The translations under genes were made by a program, and so were the position numbers. The notes beneath the pieces are model-generated. The model worked only from the letters and a program-made list of their open reading frames with translations, did not search any database and had not been told where the DNA came from. From Oxytricha trifallax (lineage: Eukaryota > Ciliophora > Spirotrichea > Sporadotrichida > Oxytrichidae), in the NCBI GenBank assembly GCA_000711775.1, contig ARYC01025720.1, positions 1-64,000 on the forward strand: 64,000 bases of DNA, in the 5' to 3' direction. Below, piece by piece: positions 46,900 to 60,142 of this stretch. How positions within the stretch are numbered: the first letter of the stretch is position 1; each line of letters begins with the position of its first letter.

Positions 46900-49380
46900 G
46901 AAATTGCAATAGGAAAATAGACCATCTTATCTTATATAAATTATAAATATGTTATTGAGATGAATTTAATTAACATCATATCAAATATGTTCAAAGAAAA
47001 ATAAAACTATTAATATATATTATAAAGTAGAAATGATTATAATATTAATTAATTTTAAATAAAAATAGAAAAAATGGAGTTATATATTTAAAAAAATATA
47101 TAATTTTCATTTTGCTTTAAATGAGTAAACTTTTCGTAAAAATTTCTATGAATAGTGAATCCGTATTCTTTTACTTTTATTTAAAAAATATACGAAATTA
47201 AAAGTTTAAGCTTAAATTTTATGAGAATTATAATAAATTTATTCACAGAAAATTCCCCTCAAAATATGTTTCTAAGAAAACTATTATGATTGCAGATTGT
47301 AATATAAAGGGAATAATTAAATTAATTAATACAATATTTAAGCCAATTATAATTAAAAATTATCAGTAGTAATTCTATAAATACCTTAGCAATGAATTAA
47401 TTTACATTAAATAGCATTTAATTTATTTTCCTTCATTTTTAAAACAACTAATTGTCAAAATAGGTATAGTTTAATTATATTTGCATTGAAATTTATTTAT
47501 TTTAAATAATTCACATTTTAATTAAATTTCAATTATAATTTTTAAATTTCTCTCATTTTGAATGTTTAAGATTTTTAATTAACAATCCCTTTACTTTTTA
47601 GTAAGTAAATGTTAATAAATATAATAGATGGATAAGATAATTATAAATTACCAAAAGTTATTAAAAAGAAGTTAATTTTTTTCATGAAACTCTAAACTTG
47701 ATAAGTTTCAATATTCATTAATGCAAATATTTTCATTAAATTTTTTTTAATATTTATTATAGGGAAATTAAAATTTTAAGAAAAACTTTCACTAGACAAT
47801 AACGAGTAAATAGTGCTTGCAATAAAAAAATCCTTAAACTTTTATTATAGTTGTTATAAATATTTTTAAATGTATTGAGGCTAGTTTAATTTCTATAATT
47901 GTGTTTACTCTAATGAACTAAATTTGCTTGAGAATTTATGGATGTTCCTTTAGTCATTTGTAAATTTATTATTTCCTTTTATAATATTTAATTTTAGTTA
48001 CCTATTTGATAATAATGTTAATATTTAAAAAAGATTTTCGAAATTCATATAATATTAAATTTAATTTGAATGGAGCATTATTGTTATGTCCCTCATTAAA
48101 AGAAAGTAATAGAACCTTATTTTTACCATATTTATTGCTAAGTTATCAATTTTTTCCTATTTTATTTGATTAATATTAATGTAATTACTGATCATAGTTA
48201 GAATTTCTCACTTTATTTGAATTTTTAAAGCGAAGCACTAGTAGCTCCCTTTTTTTGTTATAAATTTATAGTAGGTCTTTCAATATAGAAACATGTTGTT
48301 AATTTATTGGTAAATACTTAAGCTTTTTATCCATGAGGTTATTATTGATTATTTACTAATAAGAATTTTTGAATGATACATTTTATATATAATTTATTAA
48401 ATAATTATAAATGAAAACTATAATTGCAAAAATTTATTCTAATTATAAAGAATAAAATTACATTTAAATATAATAACTGATAATAATCATAATTTGTTAT
48501 TAGACAATATTTTTAATTTCTTTTTTTATTTATAATACTTTTAAATTATATGTAGACATTTTGTCACTCATTCTTTCAAATACCTCTTTTTATTAAATTA
48601 TTTATTATCGGATTTTCCATTAATTTGAAGTTAATTTTTTAAACTTGTAAGTGAATACTAAGTTAGCCGTATGAATTATTATTTTGTTGACCACTAATAA
48701 TTTTTTGAAATTGATATTTCTTACTATTATTTAATATTAAATTGATTAGAGATATTTAATCATTTTTATAGTTTTAATCTTATAAAAGTTAACACTTCGA
48801 AGAATAATTTAATGTTGAATTTTATGTAATATGTGATTTAATAATGTAGAAGTTAAAAAGCAAAATCTTGAGAATAATTTCAAAGTTTAAAATTACTATA
48901 TAAATAAGTTTACAATAAAATTTTTATATTTTAATAGGAAAATAATTTGTTACAATTTATATTGATGACAATTATTATATTTGTATTTTTGTTATTATTA
49001 ATTATAAATAGTCATTATTTATTATTCTTATTTGTTTACCAAATTTGAAATTCAAATATAAAATAGTAATAAAATATTATGTAATTATAATATTCTTCCA
49101 AAATCCTTGAATTATGAAGTTTTTTTTTTAACTAATGGTAAAAATTAAATATCATGTCATGAAAGACACATCATTTGATACATTAGATGTTTATGATTTG
49201 ATTTTTTAAGTTTATTTATATTTGTATCGTATAAAATCTAACTTAAAAATCATTAATTATTTCTTTTATTTTTAGAATATCAATACCTTTATCTCGATAG
49301 TCATAATGTATTCATGATAAATAATTTGGAAAATAGATGATTATAAGAATTCGATCAATAATAAATGAAAAACAATAAGC
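46900..49380. other. AT-rich desert, nothing recognised
   Basis: About 2.5 kb of very AT-rich DNA. I see no coding island, RNA gene or clear repeat; it is probably germline-limited sequence. Confidence 0.5.
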
Positions 49381-49399
49381 CAATATACAAAGTGTAAAT

Positions 49400-49630
49400 C
49401 TAAAAAACGTTTCATTGTCTTTCCATGTTCCTTTTAAGATATCACCATTTGCATATTTAAATACTCCTTCACCATTTTTCTTAGCTGCTCTGCGAAGTGT
49501 TTGTCTGTTCCCACCACCACTCTTACCAGGTGCAACCCCTGTAAAATAAAAAAATTGGATATGTTTTTTGTAACTTACATTAATGTTGAATGACACGGCA
49601 TCTTCTGCTCAGACATTTTCCATTTTTATT
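49400..49630 (-). pseudogene. MORN-repeat gene fragment
   Basis: On the minus strand, KSGGGNRQTLRRAAKKNGEG followed by VFKYANGDILKGTWKDNE contains one clear MORN repeat. Upstream, MSEQKMPCHSTL (near 49610) is separated from it by a segment with GTAAGTT...TTTTACAG borders that could be an intron, though the joined frame does not work cleanly. No further MORN repeats follow; after WKDNE the sequence becomes AT-rich. It is either an isolated 5' segment of a gene completed elsewhere or a relic. Confidence 0.5.
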
Positions 49631-52600
49631 ATTTCTAATTAATTTCTTTTTTATTTATCAAATTCTTATTATAAATTGTAATTGCTACCCATTAATATAA
49701 TAAATGTTTTGCTAATTTTTAATAACAATATAGTTTAATTTTAGGACAGTTTATTAATTACATGGATTATTGGAATATCTAAACGGTTTGAATTATTAAT
49801 TTTCCTAGTAGATCAATACTAAATAATCTTCACTTTTGAGTATTATAGAATTTATAGTTGTTGTAAAATTAAAAACAATTTAATAAATATTTATCAACAT
49901 AATAAATTTAAGTTGACTTAATTAAAAATTTAATATATAATAATGAATAACCATAAAATTAATTAATAATAATCATAGTAGATAAATTATTTCTATATAT
50001 TTTTATTATAGGCTTATTTATATAAAAAATTTCCTTAATGCTAAAAGACTAAAGTCATAATTGATAAAAACTACAGAAAATTACAATTAATTTAATCAAA
50101 AATAAAATTAAAAATTATAATATAATAAGAATAAAGTCAAAATGAAAAAATTAAAATCATCATATATGTTTTATTTCTTTAATATTCCTAATTTGAAGGT
50201 ACCCCACTAATATTAGTATTACTCTATATTTTATGTAATCTACCTCTATAATTGTTATAATATATAACTTGCCTATCAATTTATATTTCAATTAGTATGC
50301 CTTTTTTGAATTTTACATAATATCCATACTTATAATTATGATTATCATCCTTGAGTTTCTGATATAAATAATGTAAATTGAAATAATCTGTGACATTATT
50401 AAGGCTATAAATATTTATTATATTTATTAAAATAAATTTATAATTCAAATATGATTTAATTTTTAAAAAAAGAATTTATTATTATATAATTTAAAAGAAT
50501 TAAAATATAATTACTCTCCATACATTTTAAATTAATTAGTATATAATAGTCAAGATTTCTTTTGTATTCCCATTTTTTCATTAAATTTCAATTTACTTTC
50601 ATTCAAAATTAGGGAAACTTTCGCGTTGTTAATATATTTAATTTTCGATTTTTTTTAAAAGATCATTCACATTTTTTATATACTCAGATGAGATAATCTA
50701 TTATTAAAAGCAAAATTATCATATGTCACTTAAGTATTAAACTAATTTGTAATTACTTAAATCATTAGATAAATTATTTGATTTTCATTATTCCTTTTAT
50801 ATTCCTCAATTTTATTACATTATTCAAGAAAAAAGAATTAGAGATATGATTTTTAAGAGGGAAGTTACTTTTTTTATTATATATTTATTATAATCTAAAT
50901 ACAATATATATTTTATTATTTTTAAATATTATTTGAAAAAAAACTATAAATAATTATGGTGTATAAATTAAAAAAATAGAATCTAAATATTATTAAATTA
51001 CAAAACAGATATAGATTGTATTGAACTCTTATTAAATATATTTTCTTTTCTTAATTTGTAATACAATTATAATATTTATTAAAATTTATGAAGAAAATCT
51101 AAAATTTAGGTTCATGGAAAGTACTAATTACATTACTTGGAGAAATTATATTTTACAAGTGAAAAATTTCCCAATTTATTTTTTAAAATTTCATTTATAA
51201 ATGATAAATTTTTGAATATCTTATATCTCTTGATAAAATCTACTGTGGTACAATAATTGCTAACCAGTCTAATATTAGAATGAATTAAAAAAAATTAAAA
51301 TTATATTATATTAGATTTTTTAAATAAATAATTTGGTTTATTTAAGAAGTAATAGTTCATATATATTCAATATCCAAAAATAAAGAATAAAATCTCTATG
51401 AAATTTCATAATTTATAAAAGCAACAAATATAAGTAAATGAAAGAGTCACTTTTACACTTTTTCAAATATTTTATGTTCTTAGTATTTGATGGAATATTA
51501 TACCCCTATTTAGTTTGGTATGAAAATTATATTTATAATTATTATTTTTTTAAGATTATATATGATATAATAATATAAAATTTCATTTTATTTATAATTA
51601 TAATTTACTTATTAAGAATTGCATTTAAGGTATTTTCTTGATAATTTCATTAAACCTGTAAATTTCTAATATTTAATTTAGAAATATCATACTATTAAGT
51701 TATGTAATCCTTTCATTAATATCGCAAATCACAAAGCATGTAATTGCCTAAATTGACTTACAGATTTAATTTATAAATATATTTTAAATCATTATACAAT
51801 AATTTATTCTAGCATTTATTTAAATTAATATATAAATTTATTAAGAATGAATTAAGTCCTTGTATCATTAATCCCTTTTTTATAATATCAAAGAATTTAG
51901 CGAATTTATTTATCCCTTATTCTATATTTACCGATATTTCTCTTTTTAAGGAATACATACTTCTTTGAGTTTTCACCCTTTACTTTTTATTTGATAATTA
52001 GGAAAAATTCAGTTAATAATTGTGAACCATTTTTTAATATAGTGATTAAGTTCTCCATTGATTTATGATTAAAAGTCTTAATAATTATTATTTATAAAGG
52101 GTTTGTGTTAAGTAATCATTAAATTATTGCCAAATGAATAAAAAATTTTCTTTAATTTGTTTTTATAAGTATTAAGAAATTTAAATCCCCTAAATAAGCT
52201 TGTCATTAAAAAATAACGTTTTTCTAATATTATTTTAAAACTTATATAAATGAAATAATGATAGATTTTAATAAAATTTATTAATACCTTTTTTTTAAAT
52301 TAAATCAATTAAATATGAAAGATTATTAAACATGTTAATTACCCTAGGCTATCGTATTAATAGGTTTGAAAAATGTTATTATCAATAACTTTATATACTA
52401 AAAAAAAAATTTATATCATTAAAAACAAAGAAAGTAACAATTATTATAAATTAATTTATTCATAAGAATATCACAATTATAAAACAAAACTTATTATTTA
52501 GATTAATAATTTAGAATATTAATATTCTTAATTTTTTAACTATCTTTTGATTTTATTTCAACGAAAATATTTAATATTCTATTTGGATAATTTATATTAA

Positions 52601-53345
52601 TAAATTATTAATTTGATTTTTTATGCCTCAAATATTTATTTTTATTTGAATACTTACTAAGTAAATGCTATAAAGCTTAGAAAACCTCATATCATTACCG
52701 ATTAATATTTAAGGTTTTTCATTTGATATTTGAAAGTAACTAAGTTATTTTGTTACCATAAAATAAAATCAAATAGAATCATACCTACAGTAATAATACA
52801 GTAAGAACCATGTTTAATATTAATTAGGTCATTTTTTATAATGTATTTAGTAATTTTAGTGTTTTTTTAATTAATTATAATAAAATAATTTATAAATTAC
52901 TAATAAATAACCCTATTTAAAATTAAATCTACTGATTAAATTAAATTTTTTTTCTCAAATAACTATCTTATTCAATATGTTAATTATTTATCCAATATAA
53001 GAATTCCTTTTCATTTAGAAATTACTATTTACTTTTAGGAAATAAATATATTGATTGAATGATTAATCCCACTTCAATAATTTATAATTTTTAAATTTAC
53101 GTCATATTTTACTTATCATTATTAAATCGATTATGTTTAAAAAGCCCTCGTTTATTGTAAATGAATTGATCAATTTTTAAATCAGTTGTATGTTTAACAA
53201 CCTCTTATATTAAGTATTGATAGTAGTCTCTAATAATTGAGGGAATAAATCTACCCCAACACTAATAAAATCTTGCTACACTATTAAATAAGAGATTATA
53301 AATAATTAAATTATTAATTTATAATGCTTTTAATAACCATCATGT
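49631..53345. other. AT-rich desert, nothing recognised
   Basis: About 3.7 kb of AT-rich DNA with many short homopolymer runs. I could not support any gene or repeat here. Confidence 0.5.
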
Positions 53346-53349
53346 TATT

Positions 53350-53552
53350 ATATCTAAATTAATTGATTTTTAATTTTAGATTTATTATAATTTTTTTAAT
53401 TAATTACTTTATTAATTTAATTAATTGTATGATATCTTGATCTTCCATCCACAATTATTGATATATTTCTTATAATCTTTTAGAATCCAAGCTATTATAT
53501 CTTTTTATGTTCTTACTATTTATGATAGTATGATCTTATTGTTCATATTAAT
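53350..53552 (-). CDS. isolated coding island, unrecognised
   Basis: From ATG near 53552 the minus frame reads MNNKIILSQIVRTQKDIIAW then ILKDYKKYINNCGWKIKISY, and becomes low-complexity Gln/Asn after that. The first 45 residues have normal protein composition including Trp, Cys and Gly, rare by chance in such AT-rich DNA. It is surrounded by desert, so it would be an isolated segment; chance cannot be excluded. Confidence 0.25.
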
Positions 53553-54895
53553 CCTCTATACTATTTCATAAATAAAGGTAAATAATAGAACTTTAATAGC
53601 ATTTTGAAATATAAAAATTATTTAATTATTAATTAAAAATAATTCTCTTCTTTATTGTTTTGAATGATGATTTTTTTTTCTTTCATAAATAGAATTTATT
53701 TTGTATGAATTAACATGAAAAATTAATGATTTGGATTCGAAAATGCTCATAAGCATTTTTGTTTTATATTTTATTTATATAAAGTGATATTTTTATTCAA
53801 TTTTTTATATCTATTCTAACATTTTGAATTGCATTAATCTGTAAGATTTTTAATTATGATTAAAAAATGTTTAAATTAATATTTTTATATGACAGTCACT
53901 ATGACAAAAATATAAATATATAAAAAGAATTTATTTAATATTTTAATTTGAGTATATTATTCTAAATGACCTGTTTTTAAATATTATAACATTATACCCT
54001 AACTGAAATTTTCTCTTATTAGCCAATAATCATATTTGAAAAAAAATCCTTTTTAAACAACTACTTATTAATTATTTTTTTATTATTATAACTCTACTTA
54101 TTAATTGCTAATGGATTTAAAAGCAGTTAAAAGTTCCCCTTTTTAATCTTAAAAAATAAATAAATATAATAAATATTATACCTATGTGTATAAAATCGAG
54201 AGCATAATTAGAAATTATATATTCAAATAAATAATTCTGATTAAAAGGGTTACAAAAGATAACTTAATAATAATATTGAACAAAAATAGTTATTGATAAT
54301 GGCAAGAATTACATTTAAGAAAATTAATGAAAAACTTGTAATTTAATATTTAATTCATAGAGTAATCATTTATTTAAATAAAAATTATATGTAATTTTAC
54401 ACTTTAAAAACTGGAAGATAAGGGACCATCTTGGAAAATGCTTTAAAGATAATCTGTAAAATTTACAATAAGAGCATCTTTTCTTTATATTTTGTTAATT
54501 ATATTTTTAAACTATTATTATATTGCTATATGCTCTAAAAAATTTGCTAAACAATGAACTTTTATATTTTTACTTTGAGATAATAATTCTATTGTTAACT
54601 TTTTTATTTCTAAAGAAATCTCATTGAATAATAACTCTTTAGTATAGTTAGATTTAAAAATTTTGCAAATTTAATAAGTTGACTATTCATTAGTTATTAT
54701 TGTTAATATATATTATAATCCTATAAACTTTTATATTTTCAATTTTTTTGCTTAATAATCTACTCCATTTTTATAAGAGAAAGGATTAATATCTTAGTAA
54801 TTGCTTTAATTAATGCAAGATATTTTATATTATTGTAGGAATTAATTATAATTTAGAAATTAAAAGGTTTATATTAAAGTAAAAAAAGGGGTTGT
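53553..54895. other. AT-rich desert, nothing recognised
   Basis: About 1.3 kb of AT-rich DNA up to the inverted-repeat element around the TBE; no supported features. Confidence 0.5.
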
Positions 54896-55004
54896 AAGGT
54901 AAGCCAATTTTGACAGTTTTGGCCTCATTCAATAGAGAATTCCAATATAATTGGCCTTTATTATTGATAGTACATTTTTACAGCATCCTGGATAGAGTTT
55001 AAAT

Positions 55005-55140
55005 CAAAACCCCAAAACCCTTTCAGTAGTTTGATTGAGTTTTTGATTGATAAAAGAAGACTATTAGTGCATACTTTATTAGGGTTTTAATAGGGTTTAT
55101 GTAGGGGTTTAATGTTTAAATATTATTATTTTAAGTGAGG
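55005..55140 (+). repeat. left terminal inverted repeat of TBE copy 2
   Basis: Begins with C4A4-type telomeric sequence and pairs with 60143-60277. The first two telomere units are intact here, whereas the right end has base changes (GGTTTTGGTGTTTT). Confidence 0.9.
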
Positions 55141-55189
55141 ATAACAAGCGAGTTTTTAAAATATTTCACACAAACATAAGCTTAGAGTC

Positions 55190-56604
55190 ATGTGGCAGTT
55201 CTCTGAATTTTATCTTTCTAAGTTGATGTTTGATTGTTTCTATTGTTTGTTAATTCTCTTAGCTTGGCTTGATAATAGTTCAGTATGCAAGTTCTCTGAG
55301 ACCTCCATTTATTTTATTTTTATTGAGATAATGTTTGATTCTTTGCTTAGAATCTCTCTCACCCCTGCAGCTAAAGTAATCGTTTCTTGGCATGTCGCTC
55401 TCTATTATTATTACTGCTAGAGCCCAGATATCCCATTAAGTGTCTCCATCTCTCCAATCCTCTCTCTCTGGGAAATATCCAGGAATGCCGTATAAACTTC
55501 CTTATGCAGAGGCTTGCACTCTTTGAGCTCTGTTGAAGTCAATAATATAAACTCAAAGAGGCTGAAAGTTCATCATAATGTTCTCTGGCTTTAAGTCTCT
55601 ATGAACATAACCTAGCCTGTGAAGCTCTTCAATCCCTTCAACTATCTGCTATAATATCTAGCTAATTTATCTCTGACATCTATTGTCAGATAAGAATTCT
55701 CTGTAAGTCATTTCAAGTATAGAAGCCTGAACGCTTCATGATCTTTACCAGGTAAAATAGCATCAAGCTAAATGATATGCCTGCACTCATTTAACTTAGC
55801 ATTTTAAAGACCATAATACTCATTAGCAAATTCCATTTGGAACTTGTAATCAGCAAGGAAGTAATTGAAAGGATATATCTTGTAAGCATATTAGTCATCT
55901 TTAATGACTCTCTTCTCTATTTTATCTTCAAGAGTGAGGTAGCTTTATAGGCAAGAATGTAATTTAATAATTTTTAATATGGGAATCTTTATTGCCTCTA
56001 TTTTAACCATGATTTTTTTTATCTCAGAGACTGGAAAGTTCTTGCCTGCTTTCTTCATTTTTATTTACTTCTTGACTTCAACTCTAAGAGACTCCACTGA
56101 GTTTATTGATCTTCCTTTTTAGAGGAATCTATTCCCTGTAGGTTCATGAATAAAGACAAAACTTTAATTGTGCTTTTTCATAAAGTGAACTTTAAGGTCT
56201 TTAGTATGACAGACAGACAGACAGACAGACATACCTCCCTTCTTTCTTTTAATGCTTGAGATAAAACCTTGGCATATCGTTGTGTATATCTCTCAAGTGT
56301 CTCTTATAAGTTGACTTGTAAGGGAAAACTTTATTGCATTCTTTGCATTAATAGTCAACTTTGGCTGGTATTTATTAATGCTTATGGCGGGTTGTTTAAC
56401 CTCCTCTTCTATTTGCACAGCTTCTTTGATAACCTCCTGCTTAACTTATATTTAAATCTCAAAGCTAGACTAGTCAAAGTTGTCATAAGTAGGCTCCCAC
56501 TGAGTACAAGCGTCTCTGGTCTCTACTTTTCTTGGTTGCTGGAATGATAACTTTTATTGACTTGATCCAAGTAATGCCGCTCTTCTCACCAGGTTAGCGC
56601 TCAT
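55190..56604 (-). pseudogene. TBE zinc-finger/kinase-like gene, broken (copy 2)
   Basis: ATG at 56604 aligns with the copy-1 start at 609. The first C2H2-like finger is readable near 56340-56260. In the second finger the region that should carry the CxxC is replaced by a GACA microsatellite (56208-56231), which destroys the zinc site. The kinase-like half is readable (LKPENIMM near 55590, IIDFNRAQR, GIPGYFPERE), with the same in-frame TGA as in copy 1 (near 55558). Continuity near 55270-55330 lacks the 834-bp element present in copy 1, so this copy shows the empty site. The start of copy 2 keeps the frame where copy 1 lost 2 bp. Confidence 0.8.
56208..56231. repeat. GACA microsatellite inside zinc-finger codons
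   Basis: Six GACA units sit where copy 1 has codons for the second finger's CEFCEKPYSH. It is a local replacement or expansion that removes both zinc-binding cysteines. Confidence 0.85.
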
Positions 56605-57173
56605 TTTAGTTTTCTGATATATTTTATTATAATAATAATAAAATCTACCGAGATAAACTATTATAGTAGAGTATAAGACGCTCTGGTAGTTTCTTTGCTG
56701 AGAGGTATGAAAATTAACTAACCATTAAAGACTGTAAGTAGACATATTTAATGAGAATTTTATGAATTTTAGTAAATAAAAATACTCCTAATGAAGTTTT
56801 TTTCTCTCGGAGGTCCTTCAAATCAAGTTTGGACTTAAATGGAAGTAAAGTTATTAAACATTTTAATTTTATTATGCTCCTAATTAAGTTTTAACCTTAA
56901 AATTTAACTCCTAATAAAGTTTGAACTTAATTTGGAGGACCTCCTAAAATAATTAAACATTATTAGGAGCAATTTAATGGAGATAGTTTGATAAAAATGG
57001 AAATCAATCTGTGAAACTTGGAGCAAGTTTTTCAATGCTTCTCCGCATATCTTTTCAAGGTTGACCTCCAGTAGGTCCTCCCTATTTAGTAGTAATTTTT
57101 TAATAAACTTAGAATGGATATCCATAATTTAAATTTCATTAAAATTTCTAGAAAGAGGAATCAAGATTAGTCT

Positions 57174-57952
57174 ATGAATGATGCAATGAAGAGAATTTAA
57201 TCTCAAGATTTAATACGAAAATTTCGAAGAAAGGAGGATCTATACAGATATTTGGTATGGCAGGGTAATTTCTTAAGTAAGATTAATAAATCCATTATAG
57301 TTGGATTGTTCTTGCCGACTTAGGAGGGAACTAAAATCTCATTCTTAAAAGCCTTACTGAGTGAAGAGAAAAAAGCTTTTAAGTCTAATGAAATTAGGAT
57401 GATAGAGATACCTAACTACCCTGAAATATCAGTGACAAACCTATATGACGATGCTATGAGTGATCCAGACGTAGCTATCTACCTTCCATCAAAGCTACAG
57501 CTCTCTAATAAGTTGCCAGAGAAAAACTTCTTCTTTGGTGTTCTTCGAACTTTGAAACCTGAGTACTTAAATGAAGTTATTTAAGAAGCTCACAAGAAAC
57601 TAGACAGCATCTCTCCTGAAGAAAAAGAGAAGCAAGGTATTAAAATAAGTGATACCTCGCAGTATGAACTTCAAAAGCATCCTTTCATAAGCTTAGTCTT
57701 CTAATTTTATAGAAAAACCTGGTACTTCTATATACTTGATGAAAGAGCGCAGCAAATTAAACAGAGAGAGAGAGAAAGTCTCAAGTGAAGCATGAATTGA
57801 GTGAGAGACTCTTCACAGATTTCTAAAAGCCATACGAGATGAAAATAGATGCAGGGGCTGGCACTAAGAGAAGAAACATGGGCCCACGCAAATTTTAAGA
57901 GGAAGAAAAGAAAGAGAAGCCAAATCCCTTTATGGGCAAATTTAATATGTGA
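57174..57952 (+). pseudogene. TBE 57-kDa protein gene, shortened and frameshifted
   Basis: ATG 57174 opens MNDAMKRIQSQDLIRKFRRK; it continues through FLSKINKSIIVGLFLPTQEG, MIEIPNYPEISVTNLYDDAM, LPSKLQLSNKLPEKNFFFGV and LRTLKPEYLNEVIQEAHKKL to TGA at 57786. One base off, the next frame continues KHELSERLFTDFQKPYEMKI and on to TGA 57950-57952, so a frameshift lies in the AGAGAGAGAGAAAG run near 57765. The total, about 260 codons, is roughly half of what a 57-kDa product needs, so a large internal part is probably deleted. Copy 1 has the same start (position 34, minus) running off the window. Its biochemical role in TBEs is not established as far as I know. Confidence 0.75.
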
Positions 57953-58475
57953 ACTTATTTATTCGCTTAAATCTAAAACTTATTTATAAACACGAAATCT
58001 CCCTTCTCTTGCGCACACTTTAGCCTTCTCATCACTGACTCTTTTAGCAGCACTCTTAATAAAATCGACTGTATCTATCTTTAAATCATGCATCAAGTGA
58101 TAGAGTAGAAGTTTCTTGTAGTGGCCTTTCAATAACCCCCAATATTAATTCAATTCCATTGAAATAAGGGCTGTAAGGAACATTAAATACAGGTGTTATG
58201 TTTTGCCTTTTATATTCCTTCCTTGAGTCTTTAGTTTTATGAACTGACAAGTTATCAACGAATAAATTAATCTCTTAGTCAGCGTACTTATTTCTGAGTT
58301 ATTGCAGGAACTTAATATATTATTCAGTCTTTATAGAACGAGGGTGAATAACATAAGCCTCAAGGCCACTATCTTCACTTATTCCACCAAGAATAGCATG
58401 AGTTTACACATTAACCTTTTAGTCATAAACTTCTATATTACTATAACTCTTGCCAAGACCTTGATATAAAGGTAT

Positions 58476-59601
58476 AGGTATTGACGTCAGGAGGTCACAG
58501 ATGACGTCCGGAGGTCACAGATGACGTCAGGAGGTCACATTTTGATAAATATGGAAATTTATATGAAATAGATGTGCAAAGCACTATAAAAGATTCCGTT
58601 GGTACTTTCAATTATGGTCCTATGGGTGCACCCCTGGTTATCCGGGGTCACAAGGAGTAAAACCCCTTATTCGCAAAAAATAAACAAAAAATAAAAACAG
58701 GGATCAGTACCACCTCTAGAGATTCGGAGGCAATGTTTCTAAGAAAAGATTATGATAATTAATTTTTTATTTGATTGATGAAACCTAGTGGACCCACTCT
58801 ACTTCGAACTTTTCTTGCCCATCATAAAAGAAATTTGATTGATAATTATGGATAGTAAGGTTAATCGAATAATTGAAATAAAGATGGAAGATTTTACAGT
58901 AGAAATTAGAACAAGATAACTCTAGAAATACTAGATATTTAAGATATAGCATAAAACAGGAAAGCATACTAACGAATTGCTATCGTATGTTGGGATAAAT
59001 TTGGAAGAATTAGACATGAATAATGAAAGACATGTTCACAATTTTAATGGAAACATTTTACGAGATATGATACACTCAATTATAATTGAAGGAGTTTGAG
59101 CAGTACCAAATTTTTGAGTCACTCATGTAAAGAACATGATGACCGGCTAACCAGACATAATAAAAGATTTTTAATACAAGGCATTGTAGCGAAGAAATCT
59201 CAAAAATGTAAAAAAAATTCAAGTTTATGAGTACATATCCAATCTATATTCATATTTGAGAAATAATAATTACTAATATTTATTTATTTATGATCAAATA
59301 TAAACGATTACCTTTTATTTCATATACAATTTTATAAATTTCTTAATGGACTTTGTCACCGAACCTCTACAGGAGGCTGGCACCCCCTTAACCCCTTCAA
59401 TTATTAATTTCGCATTGGTTCTGAACAAGAGGCTCTACCCTTTATGACTTGGTTAACTAGAGGTTGCACCCCTAGTGATTTCCTAGAAAAGATACTAGAA
59501 GAATTTTTATATAGTGCTTCACACAGTTATAAACAAAAAATTTCATATTTATTATAATGTGACCTCCAGACGTCATCTGTGACTTGGTGACGTCAATACC
59601 C
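58476..59601. mobile_element. 1,126-bp element with 8-bp target duplication inside the transposase
   Basis: The insert is flanked by AAAGGTAT (58468-58475 and 59602-59609). Its ends are GGTATTGACGTCA and its reverse complement, followed by tandem 20-bp units: three on the left (TGACGTCAGGAGGTCACAGA and variants, 58482-58541) and two on the right. Looser inverted similarity continues inward (AAGCACTATA...GGGTGCA-CC on both sides) to about 150 bp. Inside is one ciliate-code ORF (58848-59099). Closing the gap at the duplication gives a continuous transposase frame (FTFNTFISRSW), supporting the exact borders. An 8-bp duplication is typical of the hAT superfamily and a few others, but the termini are not classic hAT ends, so the family is unassigned. 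Confidence 0.8.
58848..59099 (+). CDS. ORF inside the nested element, unrecognised
   Basis: 83 residues from ATG 58848 to TGA 59097-59099: MDSKVNRIIEIKMEDFTVEI then RTRQLQKYQIFKIQHKTGKH and ELLSYVGINLEELDMNNERH. Four Gln are encoded by TAA/TAG, so the frame is open only in the ciliate code. It is charged and helical with no recognisable domain. It is too short for a transposase and may be an accessory protein, a remnant, or chance; the element is probably mobilised in trans. Confidence 0.35.
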
Positions 59602-60142
59602 AAAGGTATTGAATGTAAATACAGCTTCATCAGAGTGTATGAACTTTATGCTCTTAAGACCTCTGCATTTAATCGAATATACAATTTAAATTATCCTTAT
59701 AAAATGGAACATTAAAGTCAATCACTCTCTTAATGCGATTGACTGTCTTGTAAGATATTCCGTTCTTTTTATATATGTTAGCTATCGATTAAGCAGATAT
59801 GTGAAGCTCAGGAAATTGGCGATGAAACATCACAGCCCTTTTTGCGAGAGAGAAATGAGCCCAGTATTTCAATGTTTAATCATTAAAAAGATAGTCAACA
59901 TGATACTACAAGAATTTTAAAGGTCTTTTAGGCTTAGAATTAAGATGCTGTCATCTCTTCAATTTTAATGCAAATAGATAGTGAGACCTAACAGTAGTAG
60001 GTGATTTATGGAGCGGCCTTGCTATAGACATATAATTCAGAACAGGCTTGAGTTATTTACTATATTCATCACATCCATAGTGCAACTTAAACAATAAATC
60101 TATATACTCACAGTCATAAACAGACCCCAAACTTCGCATATA

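Larger units (their letters stand above)
57954..60139 (-). pseudogene. TBE 42-kDa transposase (DDE, IS630/Tc1-mariner type), disrupted
   Basis: The start at ATG 60139 reads MRSLGSVYDCEYIDLLFKLH. An in-frame TGA lies at 59951-59953. The next part, YWAHFSLAKRAVMFHRQFPE, leads to the first catalytic block DEAVFTFNTF (near 59620) after another frameshift. Here the 1.1-kb element is inserted (58476-59601). Beyond it come VNVQTHAILGGISEDSGLEA, the second block LFVDNLSVHKT and, 34 residues after that Asp, NGIE, giving the DD34E spacing of this transposase group. A further frameshift near 58140-58160 leads to WGLLKGHYKKLLLYHLMHDL. The enzyme would have cut and pasted TBE ends and, in live copies, takes part in germline DNA elimination. 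This copy cannot make it. Confidence 0.88.

Noticed and set aside
55002..55024. Possible true telomere or chromosome end at the C4A4 repeat
   Set aside because: Only two units, followed by TBE terminal repeat and paired with a second end 5.3 kb away with AAT duplication, so it is a transposon tip.
58482..58541. CRISPR-like array of 20-bp units
   Set aside because: Units are directly adjacent with no spacers and sit in the inverted-repeat end of a transposon in a eukaryotic genome.
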